Of a DNA stretch of 56,045 nucleotides, positions 1-8,383 are shown in pieces. A program made the position numbers and the translations under genes. The stretch is taken from positions 1-56,045 of the IMG/VR virus record IMGVR_UViG_3300028666_000040. One strand, given 5' to 3'. This DNA comes from a virus. Under the pieces are notes generated by a model. The model saw only the letters and a list, made by a program, of their open reading frames with translations, had not been told where the DNA came from and made no database searches. How positions within the stretch are numbered: the first letter of the stretch is position 1; each line of letters opens with the position of its first letter.

Positions 1-12
1 GCGCCGCCGCGG
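1..12. repeat. Left copy of 12-bp terminal direct repeat, candidate cohesive end (cos)
   Basis: GCGCCGCCGCGG at the left end is identical to the last 12 bases of the window. Lambda has 12-nt cohesive ends and its GpA-type terminase is the family found here, so a 12-nt cos overhang is the simplest reading. An assembly overlap of a circular genome is the alternative. Confidence 0.65.
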
Positions 13-49
13 CCCGAAAATTCGCTAGTCAGATGCCGTCAAAATTAGG

Positions 50-84
50 TTGACACGCTTGACACTTTGCCGCCGGGGTTGACA
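50..84 (+). promoter_or_regulatory. Three TTGACA hexamers just right of the left end
   Basis: TTGACA occurs at 50-55, 59-64 and 79-84, the first two 9 bases apart. Each could be a -35 element, but I see no good -10 at the right spacing. They may be protein-binding repeats near cos (compare lambda cosB R sites) or chance. They overlap the uncertain start of the first gene. Confidence 0.25.
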
Positions 85-1497
85 GTCGTGAGGCCGTTAG
101 TCGTCGAATATCTGCCGGCCGCGGTGCTGGTCCCTTACGCCGGCAATGCCCGACTCCATTCGGCCGACCAGGTCGAAAAAATCGCCGCTTCGATCCAGCG
201 GTTCGGTTTCAATAATCCAATCCTGATCGACGCCGCCGGCACCATCGTCGCCGGCCACGGCCGCCTCGCCGGCGCTAAGCGCGTCGAGTCGCAATGGCCC
301 GACCTAAAGCCGGACGTCCGGCAAAAGCTTTCCGACTCCGGCTTGTTCTCCGCCGAGGGCCGGCTCGGTAATCTTCCGGTCATTCGCCTTGGCCATCTGA
401 CCGACGTCGAACGTCGCGCCTATACGCTCGCCGATAACCGCATCGCGCTCGACGCGACCTGGGATGCGGATTTGCTGGCGAAAGAGGTTGCGGCAATCGA
501 GTCGGAACTGGAGGGCCTGTCGTCGCTCGCCGGCTTCGGCGATAAGGAAATCGAGCGCTTGCTGCTCGCGGCCACCGGCGGCGGCGGCGGCCACACCGAT
601 CCCAACGCGGCGCCGCCGGCGCCGGTGCGCGCGGTGTCGCTGCCTGGCGACCTTTGGCTGCTCGGTCGCCACCGCGTGCTGTGCGGCGATTCAACGTCGG
701 CCCCGGCCGTTGCCCGGCTGCTCGCCGGCGACAGGCCGCATCTTATGGTGACCGATCCGCCCTATGGCGTCGAATACGATCCGAACTGGCGCAACGAGGC
801 GTCGCGCTCCAGCGATGCGCTCGGCGCGATCGGCGCCCGCGCTGTCGGCACGGTTGCTAACGACGGCCGCGCCGATTGGCGCGAAGCGTGGGCGCTCTTT
901 CCTGGCAGCGTCGCCTATGTGTGGCACTCCGGCTTGCATGCGGCCGAGGTGCAGGCTTCGCTTGAGGCCGTCGAGTTCAAGCTTCGCGCGCAGATCATTT
1001 GGGTGAAGACGCGCCCGGTTATCTCGCGCGGCCACTATCACTGGCAACATGAGCCGGCGCTCTATGTCGCCAAGGATGGCGCCGACGATCGTTGGCGCTT
1101 CGAGCCGGAGCATGAGGTTGCCACTTACGCGGTGCTCGACGGTGAAACCGCGAACTGGCACGGCAACCGCAAGCAGTCGACCGTATGGCCGATCGAGCAC
1201 GTCAAATCCGAAACCGGCCACGGTACGCAGAAGCCGATCGAGTGCATGCGCCGGCCGATCGTGAACAATTCCGACGTCGGCGATTTCGTTTACGAGCCGT
1301 TCGCCGGCTCTGGCACCACGCTGATCGCCTGTGAAATCGCCGGCCGGCGCGCGCTCTGCGTTGAATTGAAGCCGGCCTATGTCGACGTGATCGTTCGGCG
1401 CTGGCAGGATTTTACCGGCGAACGCGCCGCGCTCGCCGGCGATGACGCAACGTTCGAGCAGGTCGCCGCGGCGCGCGGCGTGTCGCTCGCGGCGTAG
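67..1497 (+). CDS. ParB/sulfiredoxin-like domain fused to beta-class DNA methyltransferase
   Basis: Predicted DNA methyltransferase (N6-adenine or N4-cytosine) acting on phage or host DNA. Residues ~15-110 form a ParB N-terminal fold with the nucleotide-binding signature GHGRLAGAKR at 63-72. Residues ~195-460 carry motif IV DPPY (230-233) first and the AdoMet-binding FAGSGTT (412-418) later, the beta-class order. No target-recognition assignment is possible from sequence. The start is uncertain: TTG 67, TTG 79 and GTG 88 are in frame and none has a clear Shine-Dalgarno. It is the first gene after cos, upstream of terminase, a common position for phage modification genes. ParB-methyltransferase fusions are widespread in phages. 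Confidence 0.9.
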   Translation: MPPGLTVVRPLVVEYLPAAVLVPYAGNARLHSADQVEKIAASIQRFGFNNPILIDAAGTIVAGHGRLAGAKRVESQWPDLKPDVRQKLSDSGLFSAEGRLGNLPVIRLGHLTDVERRAYTLADNRIALDATWDADLLAKEVAAIESELEGLSSLAGFGDKEIERLLLAATGGGGGHTDPNAAPPAPVRAVSLPGDLWLLGRHRVLCGDSTSAPAVARLLAGDRPHLMVTDPPYGVEYDPNWRNEASRSSDALGAIGARAVGTVANDGRADWREAWALFPGSVAYVWHSGLHAAEVQASLEAVEFKLRAQIIWVKTRPVISRGHYHWQHEPALYVAKDGADDRWRFEPEHEVATYAVLDGETANWHGNRKQSTVWPIEHVKSETGHGTQKPIECMRRPIVNNSDVGDFVYEPFAGSGTTLIACEIAGRRALCVELKPAYVDVIVRRWQDFTGERAALAGDDATFEQVAAARGVSLAA

Positions 1498-1547
1498 GAG
1501 TTATACCGCAGAGAGGCGTCCGGTAAGGCTCGCGAGGCCCCCGGCGG

Positions 1548-1667
1548 TCACTCATCGGGGTGACCCTCTCGCCGGCGCTTAGCGGCGCTGGCGGGGTGAA
1601 GCGGACTTCAGGTCGCGCCTCCATCACAGCAGGGCGTGGCGCGTTCCTAAAAAAACGCGTCACGCCC
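1548..1667 (+). other. Structured intergenic region before terminase genes
   Basis: The 190 bases after the methyltransferase stop contain a 6-bp hairpin (GGTCAC/GTGACC, 1548-1567), an imperfect GC-rich stem near 1571-1592, and a strong stem at 1632-1645 pairing with 1654-1667 (14 bp, one mismatch) around an A-rich 8-base loop. The last could be a terminator, although only a short T run follows, or an mRNA-processing or cos-associated element. Confidence 0.45.
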
Positions 1668-1689
1668 ACTCTTTCGGGTATCTGCGCCG

Positions 1690-1893
1690 ATGCTCTGCCC
1701 GTCATGCCTTGGCCGCCTGTCGCGCGGCGTGCTTGTTTGCTCGATGTGCGGCGGCTTCGGCGTGATCCATTGTTGCGAGGGCGATCGCGCGCAGCCAGGA
1801 AGGTGTGACGATGGCGTCGCGTCTGGAAATGTCCCAGGCCGAATATGCCCGCCACCGGGGCGTGTCGCGCCAGGCCGTCAATCAACTGGTTAA
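1690..1893 (+). CDS. Small zinc-ribbon-like protein (tentative)
   Basis: Possible 67-residue protein. Its N-terminal half has CPSC (3-6), CSMCGG (17-22) and a CC pair (28-29), spaced like a treble-clef or DnaJ-type zinc ribbon. The rest is not recognisable and overlaps the terminase small-subunit gene by 83 bases in another frame, which is long for a genuine neighbour. There is no strong ribosome-binding site. Small CxxC proteins next to terminase genes do occur in phages. It may instead be a chance reading frame. Confidence 0.35.
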   Translation: MLCPSCLGRLSRGVLVCSMCGGFGVIHCCEGDRAQPGRCDDGVASGNVPGRICPPPGRVAPGRQSTG

Positions 1894-2395
1894 GGACGAA
1901 AAAATTCAGCTTGTGCCGTCCGAGGATAATCCGGGGCGCAAGATCATCGACGTTGCCGCCGCCGATCGCGCGCTCGGCGAGGCTCGCGAGCGTATCAATA
2001 GCCGCGACGACGCGCCGGCGCCGCGCAGCGATTACGCTGCGCCCGGTGAAACCGCGGGCCTGACCAAGGCGCGGACTGCGACCGAGGTTTACCGCGCGCG
2101 CCTGGCGCAACTCGACTACGAGGAAAAAGTCGGCCGCCTGCTGTCGCGCGACGATGTCGTGCGCTCCATGCGGGTTTGCGCCGAAACGATCGCCCGCGAT
2201 CTGGAGGCGATCGCCAACGCGGCGCCCGACCTGGTCGCCGCCTTCCGTCACGGCGACGAGGCTGGTCTGCGTACGGCGCTTAAACAAATGGTGCGCCGGA
2301 TACAAACCACGGTCGCCGATAACCTGTCCGCGCTCGCGGTGCCGGCCGGCGAGCCGGCGGCGCCGGCGCCGCCGCCGAGTGCTAGTGTGTCGTGA
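1811..2395 (+). CDS. Terminase small subunit (Nu1-like)
   Basis: DNA-recognition subunit of the packaging motor, 194 residues. The N-terminal ~45 residues form a helix-turn-helix (AEYARHRGVSRQAVNQLVKD) as in lambda Nu1, which binds cosB. The middle is helical (RARLAQLDYEEKVGRLLSRDDV) and the C-terminus is proline/alanine-rich, probably a linker to the large subunit. ATG 1811 is chosen over GTG 1805 because AGGAAGG at 1797-1803 sits 7 bases upstream of it. Its stop overlaps the GTG of the large subunit (GTGA), suggesting translational coupling. Confidence 0.88.
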   Translation: MASRLEMSQAEYARHRGVSRQAVNQLVKDEKIQLVPSEDNPGRKIIDVAAADRALGEARERINSRDDAPAPRSDYAAPGETAGLTKARTATEVYRARLAQLDYEEKVGRLLSRDDVVRSMRVCAETIARDLEAIANAAPDLVAAFRHGDEAGLRTALKQMVRRIQTTVADNLSALAVPAGEPAAPAPPPSASVS

Positions 2396-4431
2396 AAACA
2401 ATTCCCGCGGCGCTGCCGGTTATCGCCGGTGCGCTCGCCGAAGTTATCCGGCCTGGCGAACAGATTGCGCCGTCGGGTTGGGCCGCCAAGCATTTCATTT
2501 TGCCGGACGGTGAATACCGCGGGCAAAAAATCGATTTTGAGCGCACGCCGCATATCGTTGAGCCGCTCGACATGCTTGGGCCGGACTCGGCGGTGAATGA
2601 GGTTGGCGTGATGAAATGCGCGCAATCGGCGTTCACCACCATGCTGCAATGCTCGCTCGGGCACCGCATCGATTGCGATCCGTGCGACATGATGGTGGTG
2701 CAGCCGACCGATGGTGCGCTGACCGCGTTCAATTCGACCAAGCTTAACCGCATGATCGAAATGACCGAGGTGCTCGGCGGCAAGCCGGACGGCCGCGGCG
2801 GGTTTATCGGCGGCAAGGTGTACCCGCAGACGTCGCGCTCGGGCGCCGGTTCGACCACGTACGAGAAAAAATTTCCGCGCGGTTCGCTCTCGCTCGCTCT
2901 GGCGTCGTCGCCGGCCGATCTGCGGCTGAAAACCATCAAGATCGCTTATTGTGACGAGATCGACGAATATGCCGACGATCTCGATCACCAGGGCGACCCG
3001 CTCGATCTGATCGCCGGTCGCCAGATCTCGTTTCTCGCGTCGCGCACTTGGAAGCGCGCCTATGTTTCGACTCCGACCGTCAAGGGCGTTTCCAAGGTTG
3101 AAAAGGTGTATGAGCGCGGCGACCGGCGCCGGTGGCACGTCGAGTGCCCGCAATGCCGCGAGCGCTTTCCGTTTGAATGGAACGCGCCGTTTGATCGCGG
3201 CACCTATGGTCTTAAGTTCAATAAGGGCTATCCGTATGAGCCCTATTACGTCGCGCAATGTTGCGGCGCGCTTATCGAGGCCTGGCAAAAGACCGCTGTC
3301 TATCGCACCGGCCGTTGGGTCGCGACGGCGCCCGGTCCGGGGAAAATCCCGACTTATCATTTCGACGCGCTCGCGTCGCCGTTTGTGCCATGGGATGAAA
3401 TCGCCAAGGCGTTCGTTGAGGCGGGCGAGGACCCGAGCAAACTAAAAGCGTTCTGGAATCTTTATCTCGGCTTGCCTTATGACGTGACCGGCGATGCGCC
3501 GGACTTTGAATTGTTGATGCAGCGCCGCGAGGCTTACGAGCCGAACTGCATCCCGCCCGGCGCGCTGCTCTTGACCGCGGCCGCCGACGTGCAGATGCGC
3601 GGCATCTATGTCGAGGTGGTTGCCTGGGCGCCCGATCAGCAAAGCTGGACGGTCTATGCCGACTATCTGGACGGCGCCACCACCGACGTCGACGCCGGCG
3701 CCTTTGCCGAACTGACCAAACTCTATTTGCGCGAATGGCCGGACGCGTATGGTCGCCGCTGGCGCCTCGATGAGTTTCTGATCGACTCCGGCTATCGCAC
3801 CGACGTCGTTTATGAATGGACGCGCCGGCATCCCGGCACCAAGGCCACCAAGGGCATCGACGGCTGGAGTAAGGTTCCGCTCGGCGCTGCAACCGATCAG
3901 GACGTCGATTATCGCGGCCGCAAGTTCAAAGGCGGCGCTAAGCTGCGCCTGGTCGGCACCTGGCCGCTCAAATCGAAATTCTACACGTACGCGGCGCTCA
4001 CGCCGATCGTGCAGGGCTCGACGCTGTTTCATCCGCCTGGCTATTGCCATTTCGGCGCGTTTCTCGACGACAATTACTTTCGGCAGATCACGTCCGAGTA
4101 TCTCGCCGAGGAAACGATCCGCGGTCGCACGCAAAAAAAATGGAAAGAGCGGAGCCGGGCAAATCACTGGCTTGATTGCCGCGTCGGCAATCTTGCCGGT
4201 TCGCACGCGTATTTTACCAGCTTCCGCGCCGAGGATTGGGCCGAGCGTGCCCGCGAGCGTGGCCTGCCGGATGATCTGACGGCGCCGGATTTATTCACGC
4301 CAAAACCGTTTCACCAGGCTTCCGCGCGGACGCCGCAAGCGTCGGCCGGACCGCGGGGGGATTCCGATCCCGGCTCGGCGTCCTCCCGCGACTCCTTCGA
4401 CTCGCTCGCCGATCTGAATCGGGGGTTGTAA
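2392..4431 (+). CDS. Terminase large subunit, GpA family
   Basis: ATPase and endonuclease that cuts concatemers at cos and pumps DNA into the prohead. The 679 residues are typical of the lambda GpA family. A deviant Walker A lies at residues ~74-84 (MKCAQSAFTTM, aligning with lambda MKSARVGYSKM), Walker B acidic residues are D188-E189 (IAYCDEIDEY), and candidate RNase-H-fold nuclease aspartates are D399 (AADVQMRG) and D465 (LIDSGY). The start GTG overlaps the small-subunit stop. The last ~50 residues are Ser/Pro-rich and may bind the portal. GpA terminases act at cos sites, which agrees with the 12-base terminal repeat. Confidence 0.97.
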   Translation: MKTIPAALPVIAGALAEVIRPGEQIAPSGWAAKHFILPDGEYRGQKIDFERTPHIVEPLDMLGPDSAVNEVGVMKCAQSAFTTMLQCSLGHRIDCDPCDMMVVQPTDGALTAFNSTKLNRMIEMTEVLGGKPDGRGGFIGGKVYPQTSRSGAGSTTYEKKFPRGSLSLALASSPADLRLKTIKIAYCDEIDEYADDLDHQGDPLDLIAGRQISFLASRTWKRAYVSTPTVKGVSKVEKVYERGDRRRWHVECPQCRERFPFEWNAPFDRGTYGLKFNKGYPYEPYYVAQCCGALIEAWQKTAVYRTGRWVATAPGPGKIPTYHFDALASPFVPWDEIAKAFVEAGEDPSKLKAFWNLYLGLPYDVTGDAPDFELLMQRREAYEPNCIPPGALLLTAAADVQMRGIYVEVVAWAPDQQSWTVYADYLDGATTDVDAGAFAELTKLYLREWPDAYGRRWRLDEFLIDSGYRTDVVYEWTRRHPGTKATKGIDGWSKVPLGAATDQDVDYRGRKFKGGAKLRLVGTWPLKSKFYTYAALTPIVQGSTLFHPPGYCHFGAFLDDNYFRQITSEYLAEETIRGRTQKKWKERSRANHWLDCRVGNLAGSHAYFTSFRAEDWAERARERGLPDDLTAPDLFTPKPFHQASARTPQASAGPRGDSDPGSASSRDSFDSLADLNRGL

Positions 4432-4658
4432 TGACGACGACGGTGCCGACTCTCGCCGACCGCATCGCCGACGCGCAACTCGCGATGCATCGCCTGCAGA
4501 TCGGCCAGGCCTTCGTCCGCGTGCGCATGAGCGACGGCTCGGAAACCGAATTTAGGCCGGCGCAGATCAACGAGTTGCGCGCCTATTTGGATGACCTTTA
4601 TCGCGAGCAGGCCGGTGTCGACTGTCCGCGCCGCGGCGCCATCAACTTTGTCTTTTGA
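4431..4658 (+). CDS. Head-tail joining protein, gpW family
   Basis: 75-residue protein that plugs the portal after packaging. It has the gpW layout: an N-terminal helix (LADRIADAQLAMHRLQIG), a beta hairpin (VRVRMSDGSETEFRPA), a second helix (INELRAYLDDLYREQ) and a basic end RRGAINFVF. The usual gpW length is about 68. The start codon overlaps the terminase stop (TAATG). The order terminase-gpW-portal is that of lambda. Confidence 0.9.
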   Translation: MTTTVPTLADRIADAQLAMHRLQIGQAFVRVRMSDGSETEFRPAQINELRAYLDDLYREQAGVDCPRRGAINFVF

Positions 4659-4668
4659 GGCTTGGCGA

Positions 4669-4881
4669 ATGAGCAAATTTCGCAAAGATCGGCGGGCCGC
4701 GGCTGCCTTGCCGCGCGCGGCCGTCGCGCCGGCGTCGAATCCGATCTTGCCGCAGATGTCGCAAGTGTCGCCGGGCGAACAGCCGGAGAAGCTGGCTCCG
4801 GTCGCCACGCCGCGTCTTGCCGTCATCGTCCGGCGTTATGACGGCGACGGCTGTCTGGTTTGTCCGCGGGGGCAGTCCTAA
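4669..4881 (+). CDS. Small basic protein between gpW and portal, unknown function
   Basis: 70 residues, beginning MSKFRKDRRAAAALPRA and rich in Arg, Ala and Pro. It ends in a short segment with two cysteines (GDGCLVCPRGQS). ATG 4669 has GAGG eight bases upstream. It ends 2 bases before the portal start. I recognise no family. Its position suggests a minor connector or packaging accessory role, but that is only context. Confidence 0.6.
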   Translation: MSKFRKDRRAAAALPRAAVAPASNPILPQMSQVSPGEQPEKLAPVATPRLAVIVRRYDGDGCLVCPRGQS

Positions 4882-4883
4882 CA

Positions 4884-6611
4884 ATGGGCGCCTTGGATTT
4901 CTGGAGCGTACCGGACGGGCGTGCCGATCTGGTCCGTGAAGACGGCGGCGAGCGTCAGTTTCCGTCCGTCTATAAGGCGGCGTCGCTCGACACTCAGGAG
5001 ACCTACGCGTGGCGGCCGCCGTTGACGTCCGGCGAAAGCGCGACCCTCTACGATCGCATTTGGGCGAACGCGCGGGCCGACGACATCGCGCGCAACGATC
5101 CGCACGCGGTTGCGGCAATCACGCGCCTGGTCGACATGATCGTCGGCGCCGGCGTGCAACTATCGCCGCGGCCGAACGCACGCGCGCTCGGCTTCGACCC
5201 GAGCAACAAAACCGATCGCGGCGCCCTGAAGGAATTTTCCGCGAAGCTGAAAAGCGAGTGGTCGCTGTTCGCCAACGACCCGCGCTTTTTCTGTGACGCG
5301 CAGCGCCGGTACGGGCTCAATACGTTGTTTCGTTTGATGGCGCGCACGTCGTGCCGGCGCGGCGAAACAACCGCCTATCTGACATGGAAGCCGCATGCGG
5401 CGGCGCGCTATGCGACGTGTCTGCGCGTCATCGATCCCGACCGCGTATCGAACCCTATGGGCGAAGCCGATACGCTGCGCCAGCGCGCCGGCATCGAATA
5501 CGACGAGGACGGCGTTCCGCTCGCCTATCACGTCCGCAATGGCCATCCGTCCGACTGGTTCCGTTACGCGCAGCTTCTGAAATGGACCCGGATTCCCCGC
5601 ACCACGCCGTGGGGGCGCCCGGTCTTTATTCACGCCATGGAGCCGGACCGCGAAGACCAGTCGCGCGCCGTCACGCCGTTCGCCGCGCTGCTCACGCGGC
5701 TCCGCATGATCAATAAGTTTGCCGACGCCGAACTGGCGAACGCAACCGTTAATGCGCTTTTTGCCGCGTTCGTGCATTCCAATCTGCCGATCGGCGAAGC
5801 GACCCAGGCTTTTACGGCTTCCGCCACGACCTTCGCCGACAAGCGTAACGCGTATTGGAAGGGCAATCCGGCGAAGCTTAACGGCGTCCGCATCCCGGTG
5901 CTGCCGATCGGCGACGACATCAAGATCAACGCGTCGCCGCGCCAAACCAACGCCTTTCAGCATTTTCAAACCGCGTTCCTGCAATCGATCGCGTCGTCGC
6001 TTGGGCTGTCTTATGAGCAGCTCGCCATGGATTGGTCGAAGACCAATTATTCATCGGCGCGCGCTGCGCTTAATGAGGTGTGGCGGCACATTCAGGCCAA
6101 GTTCGCGGTTTTCGTCGAGCAGATCATCGTTCCGATTTATTTTGCCGTCGTCGAGGAAGGCTTCGACCGCGGTTATCTGAAAGCGCCCGCCGGCGCGCCG
6201 GACTTTTACGACATGCCCGGCGCCTATCTGGAGGCGCGCTGGATCGGTCCGGCCCGCGGTTATGTCGACCCGGTGAAGGAAGGCCAGGCCGCCGGCATCC
6301 GCATGGATCAGCTTACCTCCACGCTCGAGGAAGAAAACGCGCTGACCGGCGCCGATTGGGAGGACACGCTCGACCAGGCGGCAATCGAGCGCGAGGAATT
6401 GGCGGCGCGCGGGTTGGTGCGCGCCGTCTCGGCGCCTGGTCGCATTGCCACCGATCCGTCCGACGATCCGGCCGGCACGCCGGCGCCGGAGGAATTGCCG
6501 GGCGCCGGCAATGCCGAGGAACAAAAGGCCGCGACCGATGCATCGATTGCTTCGATCGACGCCCGGCTGCGCGCGCTCGAAACGGCGGCCGCCGAGAGCG
6601 CGGCGGCTTAA
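4884..6611 (+). CDS. Portal protein, lambda gpB family
   Basis: Dodecameric portal at the capsid vertex, 575 residues. Family features include an N-terminal region with ARADDIARNDPHAVAAI and IVGAGVQLSPRPN, a middle with YEQLAMDWSKTNYSSARAA (the conserved segment of lambda portals), and a charged C-terminal tail (DTDPSDDP-like, Ala/Glu-rich) that may contact scaffold. ATG 4884 follows a G-rich Shine-Dalgarno. Next comes a small exported protein and then the S49 protease, as in lambda gpB-gpC. Confidence 0.95.
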   Translation: MGALDFWSVPDGRADLVREDGGERQFPSVYKAASLDTQETYAWRPPLTSGESATLYDRIWANARADDIARNDPHAVAAITRLVDMIVGAGVQLSPRPNARALGFDPSNKTDRGALKEFSAKLKSEWSLFANDPRFFCDAQRRYGLNTLFRLMARTSCRRGETTAYLTWKPHAAARYATCLRVIDPDRVSNPMGEADTLRQRAGIEYDEDGVPLAYHVRNGHPSDWFRYAQLLKWTRIPRTTPWGRPVFIHAMEPDREDQSRAVTPFAALLTRLRMINKFADAELANATVNALFAAFVHSNLPIGEATQAFTASATTFADKRNAYWKGNPAKLNGVRIPVLPIGDDIKINASPRQTNAFQHFQTAFLQSIASSLGLSYEQLAMDWSKTNYSSARAALNEVWRHIQAKFAVFVEQIIVPIYFAVVEEGFDRGYLKAPAGAPDFYDMPGAYLEARWIGPARGYVDPVKEGQAAGIRMDQLTSTLEEENALTGADWEDTLDQAAIEREELAARGLVRAVSAPGRIATDPSDDPAGTPAPEELPGAGNAEEQKAATDASIASIDARLRALETAAAESAAA

Positions 6612-6628
6612 ACCGGAGGAAACTGAAA

Positions 6629-6838
6629 ATGTTTTCCAAGCGCATGCCTGTCGTGCCGTTTTTTCTGCTCGCCGGCGCGCTCGCGGGTGCGGCCGCCCAG
6701 GCGGCTGTCCCGCTGGCGCCGCGCAAACAAACAAAGCGACTCGGCATGCCATTGAATCGATCGAAGCGGTGGCCCGCGGCCGGCAGTTATCAGCACGCGC
6801 GCACGTTGGCGCCGCAGCCCGGCCGTCCGGTTCGCTAG
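6629..6838 (+). CDS. Small exported protein between portal and protease genes
   Basis: 69 residues with a clear signal peptide: basic start MFSKRMP, hydrophobic core VVPFFLLAGALAGAA, likely cleavage after AAAQA. The mature part is short and basic (APRKQTKR...). GGAGG at 6616-6620 sits eight bases before the ATG. A secreted peptide inside the head operon is unexpected. It could be an envelope-acting moron. No family recognised. Confidence 0.6.
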   Translation: MFSKRMPVVPFFLLAGALAGAAAQAAVPLAPRKQTKRLGMPLNRSKRWPAAGSYQHARTLAPQPGRPVR

Positions 6839-6852
6839 AGGAGTTTTGCGTC

Positions 6853-7773
6853 ATGAATGTGCTCTTGCCGCATATCGCCGCCCGCGTTTTCAATACGCCG
6901 CTTATGGTCGACGCCGGCAAGGCGGTGGCGATCGTCGCCGGGCTCGGCGGCCGCCTGGTCGACGGCGAGTTGGTCATCGAGGGGCCGCCCGCGCTCGATC
7001 ATGTCGCTTTTGCCGGCGGCAAGCCGTCGGATCGGATGGGCCGGCTCGGCTTTTCCGAGCGCCTCGAAGCGCGCGGCCGTACCGATGAATTGCTGACCAT
7101 GGTCGGTTCGACGGCGCTTATTTCGATCGAGGGCTCTCTGGTTCATAAGGGCGCGTGGGTCGGCAGTTTTTCCGGCGAGACGTCCTACCAGGGAATCCAG
7201 GCGCAGGTGACGCGCGCCCGCGTCGACGATCGGGTCCGCGCCGTCGTGTTCGAGGTCGATAGCTTCGGCGGCGAGGTGTCCGGCGCGTTTGATACGGCCG
7301 AGGCGATCGCCGAACTGTCGGCCGACAAGCCGACCGTGGCCATCCTCACCGATCATGCGCTTTCAGCCGGTTATCTGCTCGCGTCGGCCGCGCGGCAGAT
7401 CGTGCTGCCCGAAACCGGCTATGCCGGATCAATCGGCGTCATCGCCATGCATGTCGATTTTTCCCGCGCCATCGAGAATGACGGCATGCGCGTGACGGTC
7501 GTTACCGCCGGCGCGCGCAAGGACGAGGGCTCGCCGTTCAAGCCGTTGGCGGCGGACGTCATCGCGCGCTGGCGCGACGATCTGGAGGCTTCGCGCGAAC
7601 TGTTTGCATCGACGGTCGCGCGCTATCGCGGGCGCCGGCTTTCCAAAAAAGCGGCGCTCGAAACCGAGGCCGGCGTGTTCCGCGGCCAGGCCGCGGTCGA
7701 TGCAGGCCTGGCGGATGGCGTGGTGCGCCCCACCACGGCATTTGCCGAATTTATCCAACGTGTCAGCCGCTGA
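6853..7773 (+). CDS. Head maturation protease, S49 (SppA/lambda gpC) family
   Basis: Serine protease that processes capsid precursors during prohead assembly, 306 residues. The ClpP/crotonase fold is seen in the VDSFGGEVSGAFDTAEAI strand-helix, the nucleophile S171 in ALSAGYLLASAA, and candidate general-base K223 (GARKDEGSPFKPL). GSIGVIAMHVDFS follows as in SppA. ATG 6853 follows GAGGAG. Unlike lambda gpC, the scaffold-like part is not fused but encoded by the next gene. Confidence 0.93.
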   Translation: MNVLLPHIAARVFNTPLMVDAGKAVAIVAGLGGRLVDGELVIEGPPALDHVAFAGGKPSDRMGRLGFSERLEARGRTDELLTMVGSTALISIEGSLVHKGAWVGSFSGETSYQGIQAQVTRARVDDRVRAVVFEVDSFGGEVSGAFDTAEAIAELSADKPTVAILTDHALSAGYLLASAARQIVLPETGYAGSIGVIAMHVDFSRAIENDGMRVTVVTAGARKDEGSPFKPLAADVIARWRDDLEASRELFASTVARYRGRRLSKKAALETEAGVFRGQAAVDAGLADGVVRPTTAFAEFIQRVSR

Positions 7774-7808
7774 TCTGCGCCTGATCTTTCAGAGGAGCGA
7801 ACTGTAAA

Positions 7809-8297
7809 ATGAACACCCAGGAAAAGACGGGCCTCGCTGCAATCGCCGCGGCGCTCGAAACCTCGACGGCATTGCCGGCCGCTGTTGCGGCGGCCGCGGC
7901 CGAACCGGCGCGCGCCGAGAGTGTGGATGTCGCGAAGCCGGACGCTACCGCAAAGCCGGCGCCGACCGCTGCTGCCGGCGACGCCGTCGCCGAGCGCGCT
8001 CGCATCGGTGCCATCATCAATGCGCCGGAAGCGAGCGGTCGCGAAAAGCTGGCGAACCATCTGGCGTTCGAGACGACGATGTCGGCCGAGCAGGCGGTCG
8101 CCGTCCTTAAGGCTTCGCCGGTTGCTGCTCCGGCAAAAACCGAATCGGGCCTTGCCGCGGCGATGGCAAAATTTGCTCCGCATGTCGATCCGGAGGAAGG
8201 CCCCGCCGATTCCGCCAAGGAGCGGGCCGCTGGTCTGACCGGCGCCGTCGATCGTCAGCTTAGCCGGCTCGGCCTTAAGGCGCGCGAACTGCACTAA
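7809..8297 (+). CDS. Probable scaffolding protein (Nu3-like)
   Basis: 162 residues. An alanine-rich N-terminus is followed by a helical segment ERARIGAIINAPEASGREKL and FETTMSAEQAVAVLKASP. From memory this segment is common at the C-terminal, scaffold end of S49 proteases in related phages. Lambda makes its scaffold Nu3 from the 3' end of gpC, so a stand-alone gene just after the protease fits the same role. AGAGGAGC precedes the ATG. It should be absent from mature virions if this is right. Confidence 0.7.
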   Translation: MNTQEKTGLAAIAAALETSTALPAAVAAAAAEPARAESVDVAKPDATAKPAPTAAAGDAVAERARIGAIINAPEASGREKLANHLAFETTMSAEQAVAVLKASPVAAPAKTESGLAAAMAKFAPHVDPEEGPADSAKERAAGLTGAVDRQLSRLGLKARELH

Positions 8298-8383
8298 GGC
8301 CGCGCGCCTTCCCGCTCGCGCCCTCCCCTTCCGCCCCGCTCGCGCGCGAACCGCCGAGCAAATAACCGGAGTTTTGATCCACC

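Noticed and set aside
4295-4826. Overlapping minus-strand frames opposite the terminase end and gpW
   Set aside because: Shadow frames with no ribosome-binding sites; the plus-strand genes are secure.
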